From: CBDAMZ01 sp965197375
GTDB taxonomy: Bacteria > Acidobacteriota > Vicinamibacteria > Vicinamibacterales > UBA8438
Length of the DNA stretch: 64,000 nt
Direction of reading: 5' to 3'
Assembly: GCA_965197375.1 (NCBI GenBank)
Contig: CBDAMZ010000010.1
Coordinates: forward strand, 310,001-374,000
Shown here: piece after piece, positions 19,201 to 27,962 of the stretch
Layout of the letters: the number at the start of each line of letters is the position of its first letter
Position numbering within the stretch: position 1 is the stretch's first letter
The notes under the pieces: model-generated
The model's database searches: none
Told to the model about the DNA's origin: nothing
What the model saw: the letters and a program-made list of their open reading frames with translations, nothing else
Translations under genes and position numbers: made by a program

Positions 19201-19359
19201 CAACGCAAACAAAGAGGCAAGGAACACCGGTGGAATGATCCAATGACGGAGCAACGTTGGCCGCAAGTCGCTGTGCCGCAGAGAAGCTTGTATCAGAAGG
19301 CGTGTCTCACTCGAAAATCGAGCGCGTAGGTTCGGTCCTCGTTGCGAGACATGACCCAC
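16258..19359 (-). CDS. Omp85/BamA-TamA-type outer-membrane assembly protein with seven POTRA domains
   Basis: 1033 residues. A signal region (WIIPPVFLASLFALPGGAVG) is followed by what I count as seven POTRA-like repeats between about 70 and 640, each opening with a strand such as IERIEFHGE, IDRLVVRGV, IVELTITGA, IRSIVFEGS or VDHILIVGN. The C-terminal 380 residues form the 16-strand barrel, with the L6 signature RFFAGGDTTVRGFALD and a terminal aromatic residue (SIGQAF). It inserts or translocates outer-membrane proteins. E. coli BamA has five POTRA domains and TamA three, so this is an enlarged form. The chosen ATG overlaps the TamB-like gene by 67 nt; a later start is possible. Confidence 0.88.
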   Translation of the reverse strand: MGHVSQRGPNLRARFSSETRLLIQASLRHSDLRPTLLRHWIIPPVFLASLFALPGGAVGAGSEATEVADAFIGQVIVEVHLVSAGRAVMDEAVHELVETKIGQPLSMHQVRESLTHLFSTGRFGGVQVGASALRGGVALLYELRPFEVIERIEFHGELGLSRKEMYRAIAESYGATFQIAQVDMMAETLHQLYRERGFLAPQVRTLVEGARQVLRIDVESGERTTIDRLVVRGVLSAMYPLVIARLGLRSGMLYDGDEINRRLGDYEADLRRRRFYEARLKHDVEISPDGGSVNVLLDIQRGPRVTVVFAGDEIPGDAPLDLVPVEREASVDEDLLEDADRRIAAHLHALGYRDAVVTHARRGTADGLSIVFTVDRGRAYEIVELTITGAVTVSHLALEPLIGVEPGDPLVMLDLEAGLAAIGEYYRRLGFATVRVEPVISEVSAGGVGDDRPALVTCEVAITEGERTSIRSIVFEGSTAWSAEDLLAVIKSPVGGVYYAPQVVEGRDVIRLIYFNEGYEQAVVSVESRFDNDLRAVDLIYRVREGSQVLVDHILIVGNEQVKSETIRRELALEPGSPLGLDDVAETRRRLNALGMFRRVDIREFSHGRADRRDVVIVVDEAPTTRLAYGGGGEVSQRLRRVGSQAVDRIEFAPRGFFEIGRRNLWGKNRSINFFARVSVRRKNDPTDPIEAAETSTLGFNEYRILGTYSEPRTFGLDWDVLVSGFVEQAIRPGFDLFSRGFTAQITRQFTPAVSTTVGYRLGQNDTFNIKLNPEDESLVERLFPDVRLSSFSASQFRDTRDDPFNPTYGTLLGIDTEVAARSIGSEVGFSKTFLQGFVYRTVPGTQRFVFAGGARVGVAVGFPRSQEVLPGLQGERLGSGTRAAASVTREFRDLPLPPSERFFAGGDTTVRGFALDRLGDPIGESGGTIDPDGFPQGGNAMIILNGELRVGVTRDLGLVIFLDAGNVYDRLRNMSLRRLRGGAGFGIRYSSPVGPIRVDLGFKLGRRREFDCGDQKGKECLTALHISIGQAF

Positions 19360-22300
19360 GAGAGGCGGTCACTCGCATCGTACTCAAGAACTACGATTAA
19401 GTCCTGATTCGTGCCGGTCAGTGCGCGTGAGAGAGTCACATGGGCCCGATCCGAGATACGTTTGCCAACGAGGAGCCGAGCGGTGGGAATGAGCTGCGTC
19501 GACTGCAGAGTTGCCGGATCGTCCAGTGACGGCGTGATCTCGAAGGTGTCGACGCCGAAGGACCGCTCGACGACTCGGCCGACACCGGACGAGAGCGGAG
19601 TGGTTAGCAGTCGCGTCGCCCCCGCCTGCAACAGCTCCTTGCGCGACGCTTCGCGTGCCCGGAGCGCCCGGATCTCCGCGGCCTGCGGGTCGCGCACGTC
19701 GCCAAGCAATAGCCCGAGAATCTCCACATCGGGTAGCGGCGGATCCGACGAAAGGTCGAAGGCCAGTCGATCCATCGCACCACTAACTGCGAGGATCACG
19801 CGGTAGGTCTGGCCAGGCACGCGCATGTCGGTTTCGGCCTCGATATCGAAAACCGGCTCGACCTCGGTGGGGTTCGCGAACCCGATACTTCCGCGTGTGA
19901 CCCGATATCGGTTCCCCTCGAAGTACACCAGGCCACGCTCTATCACGGCGTTACCAAACAGCAGGGGCTGGTCATAGGTCCCGCGGAGCGTGAGCTCAGC
20001 GCTCGCTACGATCTGGGCGGTGTTGTCGCTGATACGAAGGCTCGACGGCGCGATGACCCGCAAGTCGAACCCAAGGGGCAGTAAGGGTCCGGCGGACTGT
20101 GAGTTTGGCGTCGGCTGCCCAGCCGTGAAATTAATCAAGCCGGCACTTGGCTCGAACAGCTCGAGCCAGATCGCATCGCGCACGGTAACTGAGCCACCCA
20201 GTGTGGGCGCGCTGACCGTCCCGCGCAACGTGAGCTCGGCATCGACAAGTGAACGCACTCCTTCCGGATAGCGAAGGCGCATCTCCGTCCCGACCGCCGT
20301 AATGGCGAGCTCACCCAGTTCGTAACCCCGAAAGCCCAGGCGACCCTCGAACCGGACCGGGCCGCCACCAAACTCGCCCCTAAGATCGCTGAACCGGATC
20401 CCGCCGGGTTCGAATACAAGCCGCCCGTTAACAGCATCAAGCGAATGTGGCAGCGAGAAGTGACGGAGCCGGCCATCGTTGATCGTTGCCTCACCCGTAA
20501 GCACCGGATCACCCAGCGACCCACCAATCTTGGCCGCCAGACGGGCGTCGCCGGTACTGCGAATATCTGGGAAGAACCCTTGCAGGATCCCAAGGCTGGC
20601 ATCGCCATCCGCCCGGAGGGCCATCCGCTCATCACGCAGGTTGATTTCCCCGGCCATCTGGAGTTGCGTGCCATCGCCTACAAGTAGCATCTGGTCGACC
20701 TGCACGATGTTCCGGTCAAGCGACAGGCGAACCGGGCCACCGTTCTCGACCGCATAGTCGAACAGCGTGAGGTCCAGCTGCTCGACCGTGGCGTTGACTC
20801 GCAGCTGATCAATATTGCCAAGTTCGCCAGCTATGCGTAGCGTCCCGCTGACGACCGCCGACGTCTCCTCCGGCAGGCGCGGCTCGAAGGTCCGCACGAA
20901 GGGATCGAGCGTAGTGTTCGTGAAGCGAAAGAGTAACTCCGAGTCGGCTTCCTGCGTCAGCTCGACCTGCCCCGAGCCAGAAATCGCCAAGCTCTGCGAG
21001 GCGGCTTCGACCTCCAGACTGAGAACGTCATTTCGCACGTCAAGGCGTCCGGTCACTTGCCCGACGGGCGTGGCGGCGACTGCGAGGTCAGCGATCGACG
21101 CACGAACGTCATAGCGTGGCGCCTCAAACGCCCCGACCCCAGACACGGTAAACCGCAACAAACCAGCTACCGGCGCGCGGAAGCGCTCAATTGTGCGGAC
21201 CGTATCCAAGGCGATCTCCCGGCCGTCGGCATTAACGGAATAAGTTCCGTCCCATCGAACGTACATGGCGCCGGTCACCCGGCCGTTACCCTTGTACACC
21301 TCGAGCCCATCCAGACGGACCCCATCGCCTTCGAATCGCAAGCCGGCGGTCGCTTCGTCGAACGGCTCGCCGTACGCCACGCCAGACCCAATCATCATGG
21401 CACCGAAACCGAACGGGCGATGATAGGCTCCGACGAGGTGGATCTCGCCGTGCAACGGCCCGTCGATAGCGTAGCCCTCCAGCTCGAATGCTTCACGGAC
21501 GTGCGTGGTCGGGATCCCTGCCAGCCCGAAGCGGGCGTTGATTTCATCTCCACCGTCACGACGCGGGAACCTGATCGCAAACCGCCCGTCGACTTGCAGT
21601 TCTGACGGCCCGTCGCGGAAGATGCCATCGAAGACGTCGAGATAGTTGTCCTCGACAACGATGTCTCCCGTGCCATAACCCCACCGCACATTCCACGCCG
21701 TGATGCCATCGCCGTCGAAGTGGGCCTCGATCCGAGGCGTCGTGAACGTGCCGAGCATGACGCCCTTCATCTCGCCATACCCGGCGACCGTGATGCTACG
21801 GGTGGGCCGCCCGAAGGCAGTCATGACGGAAACCATCAGTTGATCGCTCTCCTGCCAGTCGGCACTGACAACGTGGAAGGGGATGCGTGACCGTTCGCCC
21901 CACGCCGTACGGCCCTGGAACTGGATCGCGGTGAGCGGCGTGGCAACCCAGCCGGGCTCGATCTCGACCCACTCTGGGGTAAACTGGTAGGCAGCCTTGC
22001 CCCCAAGGGAGACCCGCCAGACGCCCGCCGCCAGTTCGAACGGGCGACTAGCATATGCCCAACCGGATCGGCCGGACGACGGTCGTAGGCCTCGCGGTAA
22101 GAGTGGCGTCCCCTCCGCCGGTGAGACGGCCAGCTGCCCTTCGCCGCTCCGGTCGGAGAAGCGTCCCATGGGCCACTGGAGCAAGTTGTGGCCGGTCGCA
22201 TATCCCATCGGGCGCACCCCCTCCACCCCGAGCGCCTCAAACAGCGGGTCGAGATCGACGCCAGCCCAGCTCGTGTCGAAGGTGGCAACACCAGATGTCT

Positions 22301-23480
22301 CTGCACCGAGTGGTCGCATCGAAAAGGCAGCGTTAAGCTCGCCCCCGTAGAACCCCGACCGCGCGCGCGCGATTTCGAAACGATCACGTGTCCAGATCAG
22401 CTCGCCGTCCAAAGTCGGGAGTTCCAGGCCGTTGAATGCGCAGTTCTCACTCGCGAACGTGCCAGTTAGCTCGCGACCACCGTCGAAGAGGTGCCACGCC
22501 CCGGTGAAAGCCGCCTCGCCTGTTACCGTGAAGTCGTCGTCGACGAAGAAGACATCCTTCATCGTCTGGAGATCAATCGTTGAGCTGACGATCTCATAGG
22601 TCTGTTCGGGCCAATTGAGAAGCTCAACGTCGCCGGTTAACACCGAGTCGAACCCATCCAGACGCAGATCGATGCGCGTGAGGTCCACATGACCGCCATC
22701 AAGTTCGTAGCTCGCCACCATGTCGGCCGTCATTGGCTCGAAAGCGCCAATTTTCACCGTGCCGTCACTAAAGGACACCCGGCCACCATATTTGGGAGTG
22801 TTCGTGATGTTCAGATCGACATTGCGGGCGACGATACTCCATGGCATGTCATGGTCCTCGAAAATGAACTCGCCGTCGTGCGCCCGTAGATACCGCAGCG
22901 TCGTGACGATCCGGCGCCGGCTTTCGTCATCGTCAACTGCGTCGTCACCCATGGCCGGCGCAGTTGCTTCAGCCGGTCCGGGTGGCTCATCAGATCTGCC
23001 GCCAAATCGTGGGACAGTGTGGTGTCCGCCCCCAAAGCTTTCAACAAGCATGCGCCAGTGCCGTATGTCGACAGCATCAATCAACACTTCGCCTTTAAGC
23101 AGCGAGAGCCACGACGCCGAGATGATGATCCGAGCGCTCTGAAAGTAGGGACGGTCGTCTGGTAACAGCCCTTCGATAACCAGGTCCTCGATCAGAAAGC
23201 GGCCCGGCAGCAAGTAGGTGCCCAGGCGGCCGATGTGCACGGGTCGTTCAATCTGCTCAGCGAAGGCCCGCTCAGCGCGCGCACGGACGGCAGGCCCTAA
23301 ATCGATCGTGAAAACTGAGACCGCCAACGCCGCGACGAGCGCCAACAAAACGATGACCGAGCCACGCCAATACCGCTGGAGCCACCGGGGCAGCCGCGGG
23401 CGGCGCCATAGCAACCTGGACCAAGAGGTCGATTTCGAGACTGAGTCCGCGCCCTGCACTGTGGTTTGCTCGTCCGACAT
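19293..23480 (-). CDS. TamB-like translocation and assembly module protein (DUF490/TamB domain)
   Basis: 1395-residue AsmA/TamB-type protein anchored in the inner membrane by one N-terminal helix (VIVLLALVAALAVSVFTI), with a long periplasmic beta-rich groove made of repeated short strands (GSLGDPVLTGEATIN, GTVSAPTLGGSVTVRDA). The C-terminal TamB domain is recognisable from FEGNRYRVTRGSIGFANP to the end, including DPPLPDVEILGLLLGD. Members bridge the envelope and move phospholipids or support outer-membrane protein assembly. It starts 7 nt after the biotin-carrier gene and overlaps the Omp85 gene, so all are one transcription unit. Confidence 0.9.
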   Translation of the reverse strand: MSDEQTTVQGADSVSKSTSWSRLLWRRPRLPRWLQRYWRGSVIVLLALVAALAVSVFTIDLGPAVRARAERAFAEQIERPVHIGRLGTYLLPGRFLIEDLVIEGLLPDDRPYFQSARIIISASWLSLLKGEVLIDAVDIRHWRMLVESFGGGHHTVPRFGGRSDEPPGPAEATAPAMGDDAVDDDESRRRIVTTLRYLRAHDGEFIFEDHDMPWSIVARNVDLNITNTPKYGGRVSFSDGTVKIGAFEPMTADMVASYELDGGHVDLTRIDLRLDGFDSVLTGDVELLNWPEQTYEIVSSTIDLQTMKDVFFVDDDFTVTGEAAFTGAWHLFDGGRELTGTFASENCAFNGLELPTLDGELIWTRDRFEIARARSGFYGGELNAAFSMRPLGAETSGVATFDTSWAGVDLDPLFEALGVEGVRPMGYATGHNLLQWPMGRFSDRSGEGQLAVSPAEGTPLLPRGLRPSSGRSGWAYASRPFELAAGVWRVSLGGKAAYQFTPEWVEIEPGWVATPLTAIQFQGRTAWGERSRIPFHVVSADWQESDQLMVSVMTAFGRPTRSITVAGYGEMKGVMLGTFTTPRIEAHFDGDGITAWNVRWGYGTGDIVVEDNYLDVFDGIFRDGPSELQVDGRFAIRFPRRDGGDEINARFGLAGIPTTHVREAFELEGYAIDGPLHGEIHLVGAYHRPFGFGAMMIGSGVAYGEPFDEATAGLRFEGDGVRLDGLEVYKGNGRVTGAMYVRWDGTYSVNADGREIALDTVRTIERFRAPVAGLLRFTVSGVGAFEAPRYDVRASIADLAVAATPVGQVTGRLDVRNDVLSLEVEAASQSLAISGSGQVELTQEADSELLFRFTNTTLDPFVRTFEPRLPEETSAVVSGTLRIAGELGNIDQLRVNATVEQLDLTLFDYAVENGGPVRLSLDRNIVQVDQMLLVGDGTQLQMAGEINLRDERMALRADGDASLGILQGFFPDIRSTGDARLAAKIGGSLGDPVLTGEATINDGRLRHFSLPHSLDAVNGRLVFEPGGIRFSDLRGEFGGGPVRFEGRLGFRGYELGELAITAVGTEMRLRYPEGVRSLVDAELTLRGTVSAPTLGGSVTVRDAIWLELFEPSAGLINFTAGQPTPNSQSAGPLLPLGFDLRVIAPSSLRISDNTAQIVASAELTLRGTYDQPLLFGNAVIERGLVYFEGNRYRVTRGSIGFANPTEVEPVFDIEAETDMRVPGQTYRVILAVSGAMDRLAFDLSSDPPLPDVEILGLLLGDVRDPQAAEIRALRAREASRKELLQAGATRLLTTPLSSGVGRVVERSFGVDTFEITPSLDDPATLQSTQLIPTARLLVGKRISDRAHVTLSRALTGTNQDLIVVLEYDASDRLSWVMSRNEDRTYALDFRVRHAF

Positions 23481-23487
23481 GCGTTAG

Positions 23488-24033
23488 TTACGCGATCACA
23501 ACTACCAGCCGCCCGGCCTCGACCGACATCCCCTCGCGGACGGCAACTTCCTTCACGGTCCCGGGCCTCGTGGCGACGAGCTCGTTCTCCATCTTCATCG
23601 CTTCGACAACGACCAGCGGCTGCCGAGCCCCCACCACGTCGCCCGGCTGGACCAGAACACGGACGATCTTGCCAGGCATCGGGACGATGATCCGCTTTGC
23701 ACCCTGGACTCCTGTGTGCCCACCGCCTGGCCGGGAACCGGACCGGTTGCCGTTGACGACCGCGTGCACGAGCGCACCGTCAATATCAACGGCCAGCTCA
23801 TTTTCCTGATCTGTCTCCACGAGGCGAGCCTCGTGGCTTGTCGGCTGACCATCCAAGAGCACCATCGACAGCATCGAGGCGTCCTGGTCCAGCCGCCGGG
23901 CGTCAACGAGCCGGGTGCGCCCTTCCCACGTAACGCGAAAACGCCCAGGCGTACCGGGGATTTGTTCGACGGTCACCTCACGAAGGCAGCCGGCAATCTC
24001 GATCTCGAGCCGCATCGGCAAGTGCCGTCCCAA
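23488..24033 (-). CDS. Biotin carboxyl carrier subunit of an acyl-CoA carboxylase
   Basis: Carries biotin between a biotin carboxylase and a carboxyltransferase. 181 residues; an internal ATG at 24015 (MRLEIEIAG) is an equally good start. Residues 1-90 form the beta-rich linker domain found in propionyl-/acetyl-CoA carboxylase alpha chains, and 112-181 the biotinyl domain. Biotin would attach to Lys147 in VVEAMKMENEL. It follows the biotin carboxylase gene after 100 nt, so the usual single alpha chain is split in two here. Confidence 0.9.
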   Translation of the reverse strand: MGRHLPMRLEIEIAGCLREVTVEQIPGTPGRFRVTWEGRTRLVDARRLDQDASMLSMVLLDGQPTSHEARLVETDQENELAVDIDGALVHAVVNGNRSGSRPGGGHTGVQGAKRIIVPMPGKIVRVLVQPGDVVGARQPLVVVEAMKMENELVATRPGTVKEVAVREGMSVEAGRLVVVIA

Positions 24034-24133
24034 CGTATATCGCCCAGGACGTGGACCGCAGGATCCAAGCGGCCGTTTCAGCTAACGCCCGAGTGATTAT
24101 GCCTCGATCGCGCCGGAAACCGTTGGAACAGCA

Positions 24134-25651
24134 CTAGCGCAGCCCCTCGCGCCTGGCCGCGCGCTTCCATGCCCCGGCACCCGATCCATCGCAACGCGCA
24201 CCGGCCTGGGCGACGCCACTCCCAATGGCCGCCCGGATCGCCACGGCCAGCACCGCCATCTCTTCAGCGTTGACCGGCGGGGCAACAAACGGGGTCCCCT
24301 CGCGAGCAGCAAGCGCCACTTCCAGAAACGTCGTATCGAACTGGCCGCCCACGAATGCCTCGTGATTGAGAATCCAACGAAGCATCGGTATGGTCGTCTT
24401 GACGCCGCCGATTTCATATTCGGCGAGCGCACGCTTCAACCTAGCGATGGCCGGGGCGCGGTCCGGACCCCAGGCGATCACCTTCGAAACCATCGAATCG
24501 TAGTACACCGGCACTTCGAAACCTCGGTCCACTCCAGAGTCGACCCTGACACCACCCCCACCAGGGACGTGCAGGCTCGAGATCACACCCGGACATGGCA
24601 TGAATCCAGCCTCAGGATCTTCAGCATACACGCGGCATTCGATCGCGTGTCCATTAGGCTCGAGCATCCGGTCGGCATCGAGCGTGAGTCGGTCGCCTTG
24701 CGCTAGCCGAAGCTGCCACTGTACCAAGTCGATGCCAGTGACCATCTCGGTCACCGGATGCTCGACCTGCAGACGCGTGTTCATCTCTAGAAAGTAGAAC
24801 TGTCCAGACTGATCGAGCAAAAACTCGATCGTCCCCGCGTTGGTGTACCCGACCGCCTTGGCTAGTGTCAACGCCGCCGCAGCCAACGCATGCCGTGTAT
24901 CCCGGTCGACCGCCACCGACGGGGTCTCCTCAACGACTTTTTGATGCCGGCGCTGAACGGAGCATTCGCGCTCGACGAACGGGATGACGGAACCGTGCTC
25001 GTCAGCCAACAATTGGACCTCGACGTGCCGGGCGCCCTCGAGGTACTGCTCCATGTAGACCGCGGCGTTGCCGAAGGCAGTCGTCGCCTCAGACCGGGCG
25101 GAGCGGACGGCCTCCGCGAGCTCAGCCGGCTTCCGCACGAGTCGCATCCCCTTGCCGCCGCCGCCGGCTACGGCCTTGACGAAGAGTGGATACCCGACAC
25201 GGTCCGCTACTTCTTGCAGGCCGTCCTCCGAGTAAGTCTCTGGTAGCGGGGCGTCGGTACCGGGTACCACCGGCAGCCCGGCGCGAGTTGCCGCCTGGCG
25301 CGATGCCGTCTTGCCCCCCATCAGATCGATGACCTCGGCGGCCGGGCCCACGAACCGCAGCCCGGCATCCCGGCAGGCACGGGCGAATTGCCCGTTCTCG
25401 GCAACGAATCCATAACCGGGATGTACCGCGTCGGCGCCAGTTCGCTTTGCGGCATCGACGAGCTTGTCAATGTGCAGATAACTCTCAGCAGGCTCGTTGG
25501 CCCCCAGTGCCACCGCTTCGTCGGCGTAGCGCACGTGCGGGGCCAAGCGGTCGCAATCCGAGTACACGGCAACAGCCGTGAAATCCATCTCGCGGCACGC
25601 CCTAATGACCCGGACTGCGATTTCGCCTCGGTTGGCGATGAGAACCTTCAC
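24134..25651 (-). CDS. Biotin carboxylase subunit of an acetyl-/propionyl-CoA carboxylase
   Basis: ATP-grasp enzyme that carboxylates biotin with bicarbonate. 505 residues from GTG 25651 (VKVLIANRGEIAVRVIRAC, the exact family start); the frame is open to 25702. Motifs: ATP loop GGGGKGMRLV, HVEVQLLADEHGSVI, ERECSVQRRHQKVVEE, and the catalytic EMNTRLQVEHPVTE. The ending AWKRAARREGLR matches propionyl-CoA-carboxylase-type alpha chains rather than AccC of fatty acid synthesis. First gene of the run carboxylase-carrier-TamB-Omp85-SurA-like. The matching carboxyltransferase may be the one at 36683-38224. Confidence 0.93.
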   Translation of the reverse strand: MKVLIANRGEIAVRVIRACREMDFTAVAVYSDCDRLAPHVRYADEAVALGANEPAESYLHIDKLVDAAKRTGADAVHPGYGFVAENGQFARACRDAGLRFVGPAAEVIDLMGGKTASRQAATRAGLPVVPGTDAPLPETYSEDGLQEVADRVGYPLFVKAVAGGGGKGMRLVRKPAELAEAVRSARSEATTAFGNAAVYMEQYLEGARHVEVQLLADEHGSVIPFVERECSVQRRHQKVVEETPSVAVDRDTRHALAAAALTLAKAVGYTNAGTIEFLLDQSGQFYFLEMNTRLQVEHPVTEMVTGIDLVQWQLRLAQGDRLTLDADRMLEPNGHAIECRVYAEDPEAGFMPCPGVISSLHVPGGGGVRVDSGVDRGFEVPVYYDSMVSKVIAWGPDRAPAIARLKRALAEYEIGGVKTTIPMLRWILNHEAFVGGQFDTTFLEVALAAREGTPFVAPPVNAEEMAVLAVAIRAAIGSGVAQAGARCDGSGAGAWKRAARREGLR

Positions 25652-25960
25652 TGGGAAGAAGACAGATGCCCAGGTAGAGACATCCCCCCACGAGTCTATC
25701 ACTTAAAAACGAAGCACTACGTCTCACCTGCGTAGCCCCAGCTACGCCCTGGCGGCCGGGTCCGGGCTAGCGAAGGAAGGCGGATGAGGCGAAGCGCAGA
25801 TCGTTCGAGTCAAAAAAGCCGTAACCACACCCAAACGTTCACGCTTGAAAGCCGCTTCCCGTGAGGGCTGTAGAGAGGAATGCACACCCAGCTGACCTGG
25901 AGCCTGGTGCTAGCTCAAGGAACGGTCACCCGCATCTCCAGCTTCTCGAACCTCACGTAA
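25652..25960. other. Intergenic region, 309 bp
   Basis: Lies between the biotin carboxylase start and the stop of the LVIVD-repeat gene, both on the minus strand. Carboxylase promoter elements should be here, but I see no convincing -35/-10 pair, no RNA gene and no long open frame. It contains a short A run (25815-25820) without a strong preceding stem. Confidence 0.5.
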
Positions 25961-27925
25961 TCAACGCAGTGTCGCCGTGAGGCCTTTAATGGTGGCCGCC
26001 AGAGCGCGCAGGCGAGCCATGCCCCGTGGCACCGAGGTCGCATCACTTTCCAGTTCGGTCGCCAGGGTAACCAGATCGTCCATGAGAGTGGCATCGGCTG
26101 CGCCAGATTGTTGCTGTTCGTAACGGCCGAGCGCGTCGTCCACGGCAGCAGCGTGCGCCGGCCTGATGCTGTTGCTGCGCGTGAGCTGATCGATATACGC
26201 GCGCGCCACCACAGGGGCCGCAGGCCACACAATCTTCGGCTGGTACTGCGCGTTGAATTCGCTGAACGGAATCAACGTTGCAGCGTCGATTTCGTTCTGT
26301 GACAGATGCGCGCTTGGCGTCAGTCTAAACACGTCGATCCCACGGGAGATCTCGGCACCGTAAATGTGACCATTGTACCAGTAGGTCGACCAATACCCGC
26401 CGTAGACCAACTGCTCGGCGTCAATGGGGCCTCGGTCAAAGAAGGCGATCTCGACCGGGTTTGCTGAGTCGGTGAAATCGAATACCGAGACACCGCCCTG
26501 GTACCACGCCTGGACCATGATGTCCCGCCCTGGCACTGGGATGAGCGAGCCGTTGTGCGCCACACAATTCTCCTGCTCGGTTTGCGGCGCCGGCATCTTG
26601 TAATAGCTCCTGAAGACGAATTGACGATCGACGATGTCGAAGATCGCGTTCGCGCCCCATGTCGGCAGGTCGGTCTCGCGGCAACGAGGACGCCCGCCGC
26701 CACCCCACTCGTCGGTAAACACCACTTTCGACCCGTCGTTATTAAACGTTGCCGAGTGCCAGTACGCGAAGTTCTGATCGACCACCTCGTCGAGCCGCTC
26801 TGGATTAACCGGATCAGTGATGTCTATGAGAATGCCGTTACCCGCGCACGCGCCCGCGGCCAAGCCCATCTCCGGGAAAACAGTGATGTCATGGCACTGA
26901 CTGGTCACCCGTGTGGTCTGGGTCTCCGGCCCATGGTCGCCACCCTGCCAGAGCCCCGAGATGGCACCCGTCTCCGGATCGCTAAAGATGCGCGGCCGGT
27001 TGACGATACGCGCTGTCTCGGGCGCAGCGAGCGGCACCTGGATGACATCGATGCTGAAAAGTGCCGTATTTGGATCCTCTTCTGGCTCCGCATCCGAGCA
27101 ACCGGCAAGTTCCTCGGCCGACCGCACCGCACTCGTGCCGGAGCCGTAGATATACACATGCTCCGGATCGGTCGGGTCGGTCACCAGTGTGTGCGTGTGC
27201 GATCCCCGGCAAGTTTGCACGGCAGCTATTTGTTGCGGCTTTCGCATGTCGCTGATGTCGAAGATACGGACGCCACGAAAGCGCTCGGTACTCACCGGCG
27301 CTTCAACCCCCTGGGTGCCGCAGTCAATCCGGCCTCTGGTCTCCTGGGCCGACATGAACAGTAGATTGCCATGTACTGACACATCACCCTGGCCGCCAGG
27401 ACAGACAACTGAAACAACGAGTGGGTTGAAGTCCACGAGCTCGAGCCGCGCCGGATCCTCTACGTTGTAGGCATTGAACCCATGGTAATTACCGGCAAAG
27501 AGATAGTTCTCACTGAACGCGAGGTCCGAGTTCGTGAAACTGATACGCACTGCGCGCTGCTGCTGCTCTGCCTTGTCTGCCGGCACGTTTGAGGCATCTT
27601 CCGACGGAGTAGTTTCGTCTTCCGGTGGAGTGGTTTCGCTTTCCGGGGGCTCCGGTGGGCTGGGTAGGCCGGCTGGAGCCTCGGGGTCAAAGAAGCCCTC
27701 AGGCTTAGGAAGACTTGCCACCACCTCCATATTGCGGGCCGCCTCCCCCGCGTCTCGGAAGCCCGCCTTAAGCCCGATGCGGGGATCGGCCTGGGTTCCA
27801 GCCAGCTGGGGCTCCTGGGCCCATCCTTGCATCGCAACGAGAAACACGACCGTCGCACCCAGAATCCATGCGAGCCTCGTTAGACCGCTTCGGTGCCGTC
27901 TCGGAATAATCGCTTTAGGTGTCAT
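25961..27925 (-). CDS. Exported LVIVD-repeat beta-propeller protein
   Basis: 654 residues from ATG 27925, which has GAGGT upstream; the frame is open to 27973. A cationic n-region (PRRHRSG) and WILGATVVFLVAMQGWAQ form a signal peptide. Residues about 70-125 are an acidic Pro/Glu/Thr linker built on a 21-bp repeat. The rest is a propeller with LVIVD-type blades (YLFAGNYHGFNAYNVEDPA, VRIFDISDMRKPQQIAAV, GILIDITDPVNPERLDEV, VSVFDFTDSANPVEIAFF), so named from a motif frequent in soil and marine bacteria. A helical tail of about 90 residues ends the protein. No enzymatic role is known. It follows the DUF305 gene by 37 nt. Confidence 0.85.
   Translation of the reverse strand: MTPKAIIPRRHRSGLTRLAWILGATVVFLVAMQGWAQEPQLAGTQADPRIGLKAGFRDAGEAARNMEVVASLPKPEGFFDPEAPAGLPSPPEPPESETTPPEDETTPSEDASNVPADKAEQQQRAVRISFTNSDLAFSENYLFAGNYHGFNAYNVEDPARLELVDFNPLVVSVVCPGGQGDVSVHGNLLFMSAQETRGRIDCGTQGVEAPVSTERFRGVRIFDISDMRKPQQIAAVQTCRGSHTHTLVTDPTDPEHVYIYGSGTSAVRSAEELAGCSDAEPEEDPNTALFSIDVIQVPLAAPETARIVNRPRIFSDPETGAISGLWQGGDHGPETQTTRVTSQCHDITVFPEMGLAAGACAGNGILIDITDPVNPERLDEVVDQNFAYWHSATFNNDGSKVVFTDEWGGGGRPRCRETDLPTWGANAIFDIVDRQFVFRSYYKMPAPQTEQENCVAHNGSLIPVPGRDIMVQAWYQGGVSVFDFTDSANPVEIAFFDRGPIDAEQLVYGGYWSTYWYNGHIYGAEISRGIDVFRLTPSAHLSQNEIDAATLIPFSEFNAQYQPKIVWPAAPVVARAYIDQLTRSNSIRPAHAAAVDDALGRYEQQQSGAADATLMDDLVTLATELESDATSVPRGMARLRALAATIKGLTATLR
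27597..27659 (-). repeat. 21-bp tandem repeat in the LVIVD gene (about 3 units)
   Basis: Units at 27597-27617, 27618-27638 and a diverged 27639-27659. In protein they give the heptads ETTPSED and ETTPPED, a flexible acidic linker after the signal peptide. Units one and two differ at three of 21 bases. Confidence 0.75.
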
Positions 27926-27962
27926 AACCAGACCTCGTGAATGGGGAGTATAGCCGCCGACC

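Noticed and set aside
26555..27364. 269-codon plus-strand frame opposite the LVIVD gene
   Set aside because: Antisense shadow of a gene with signal peptide and clear propeller blades.
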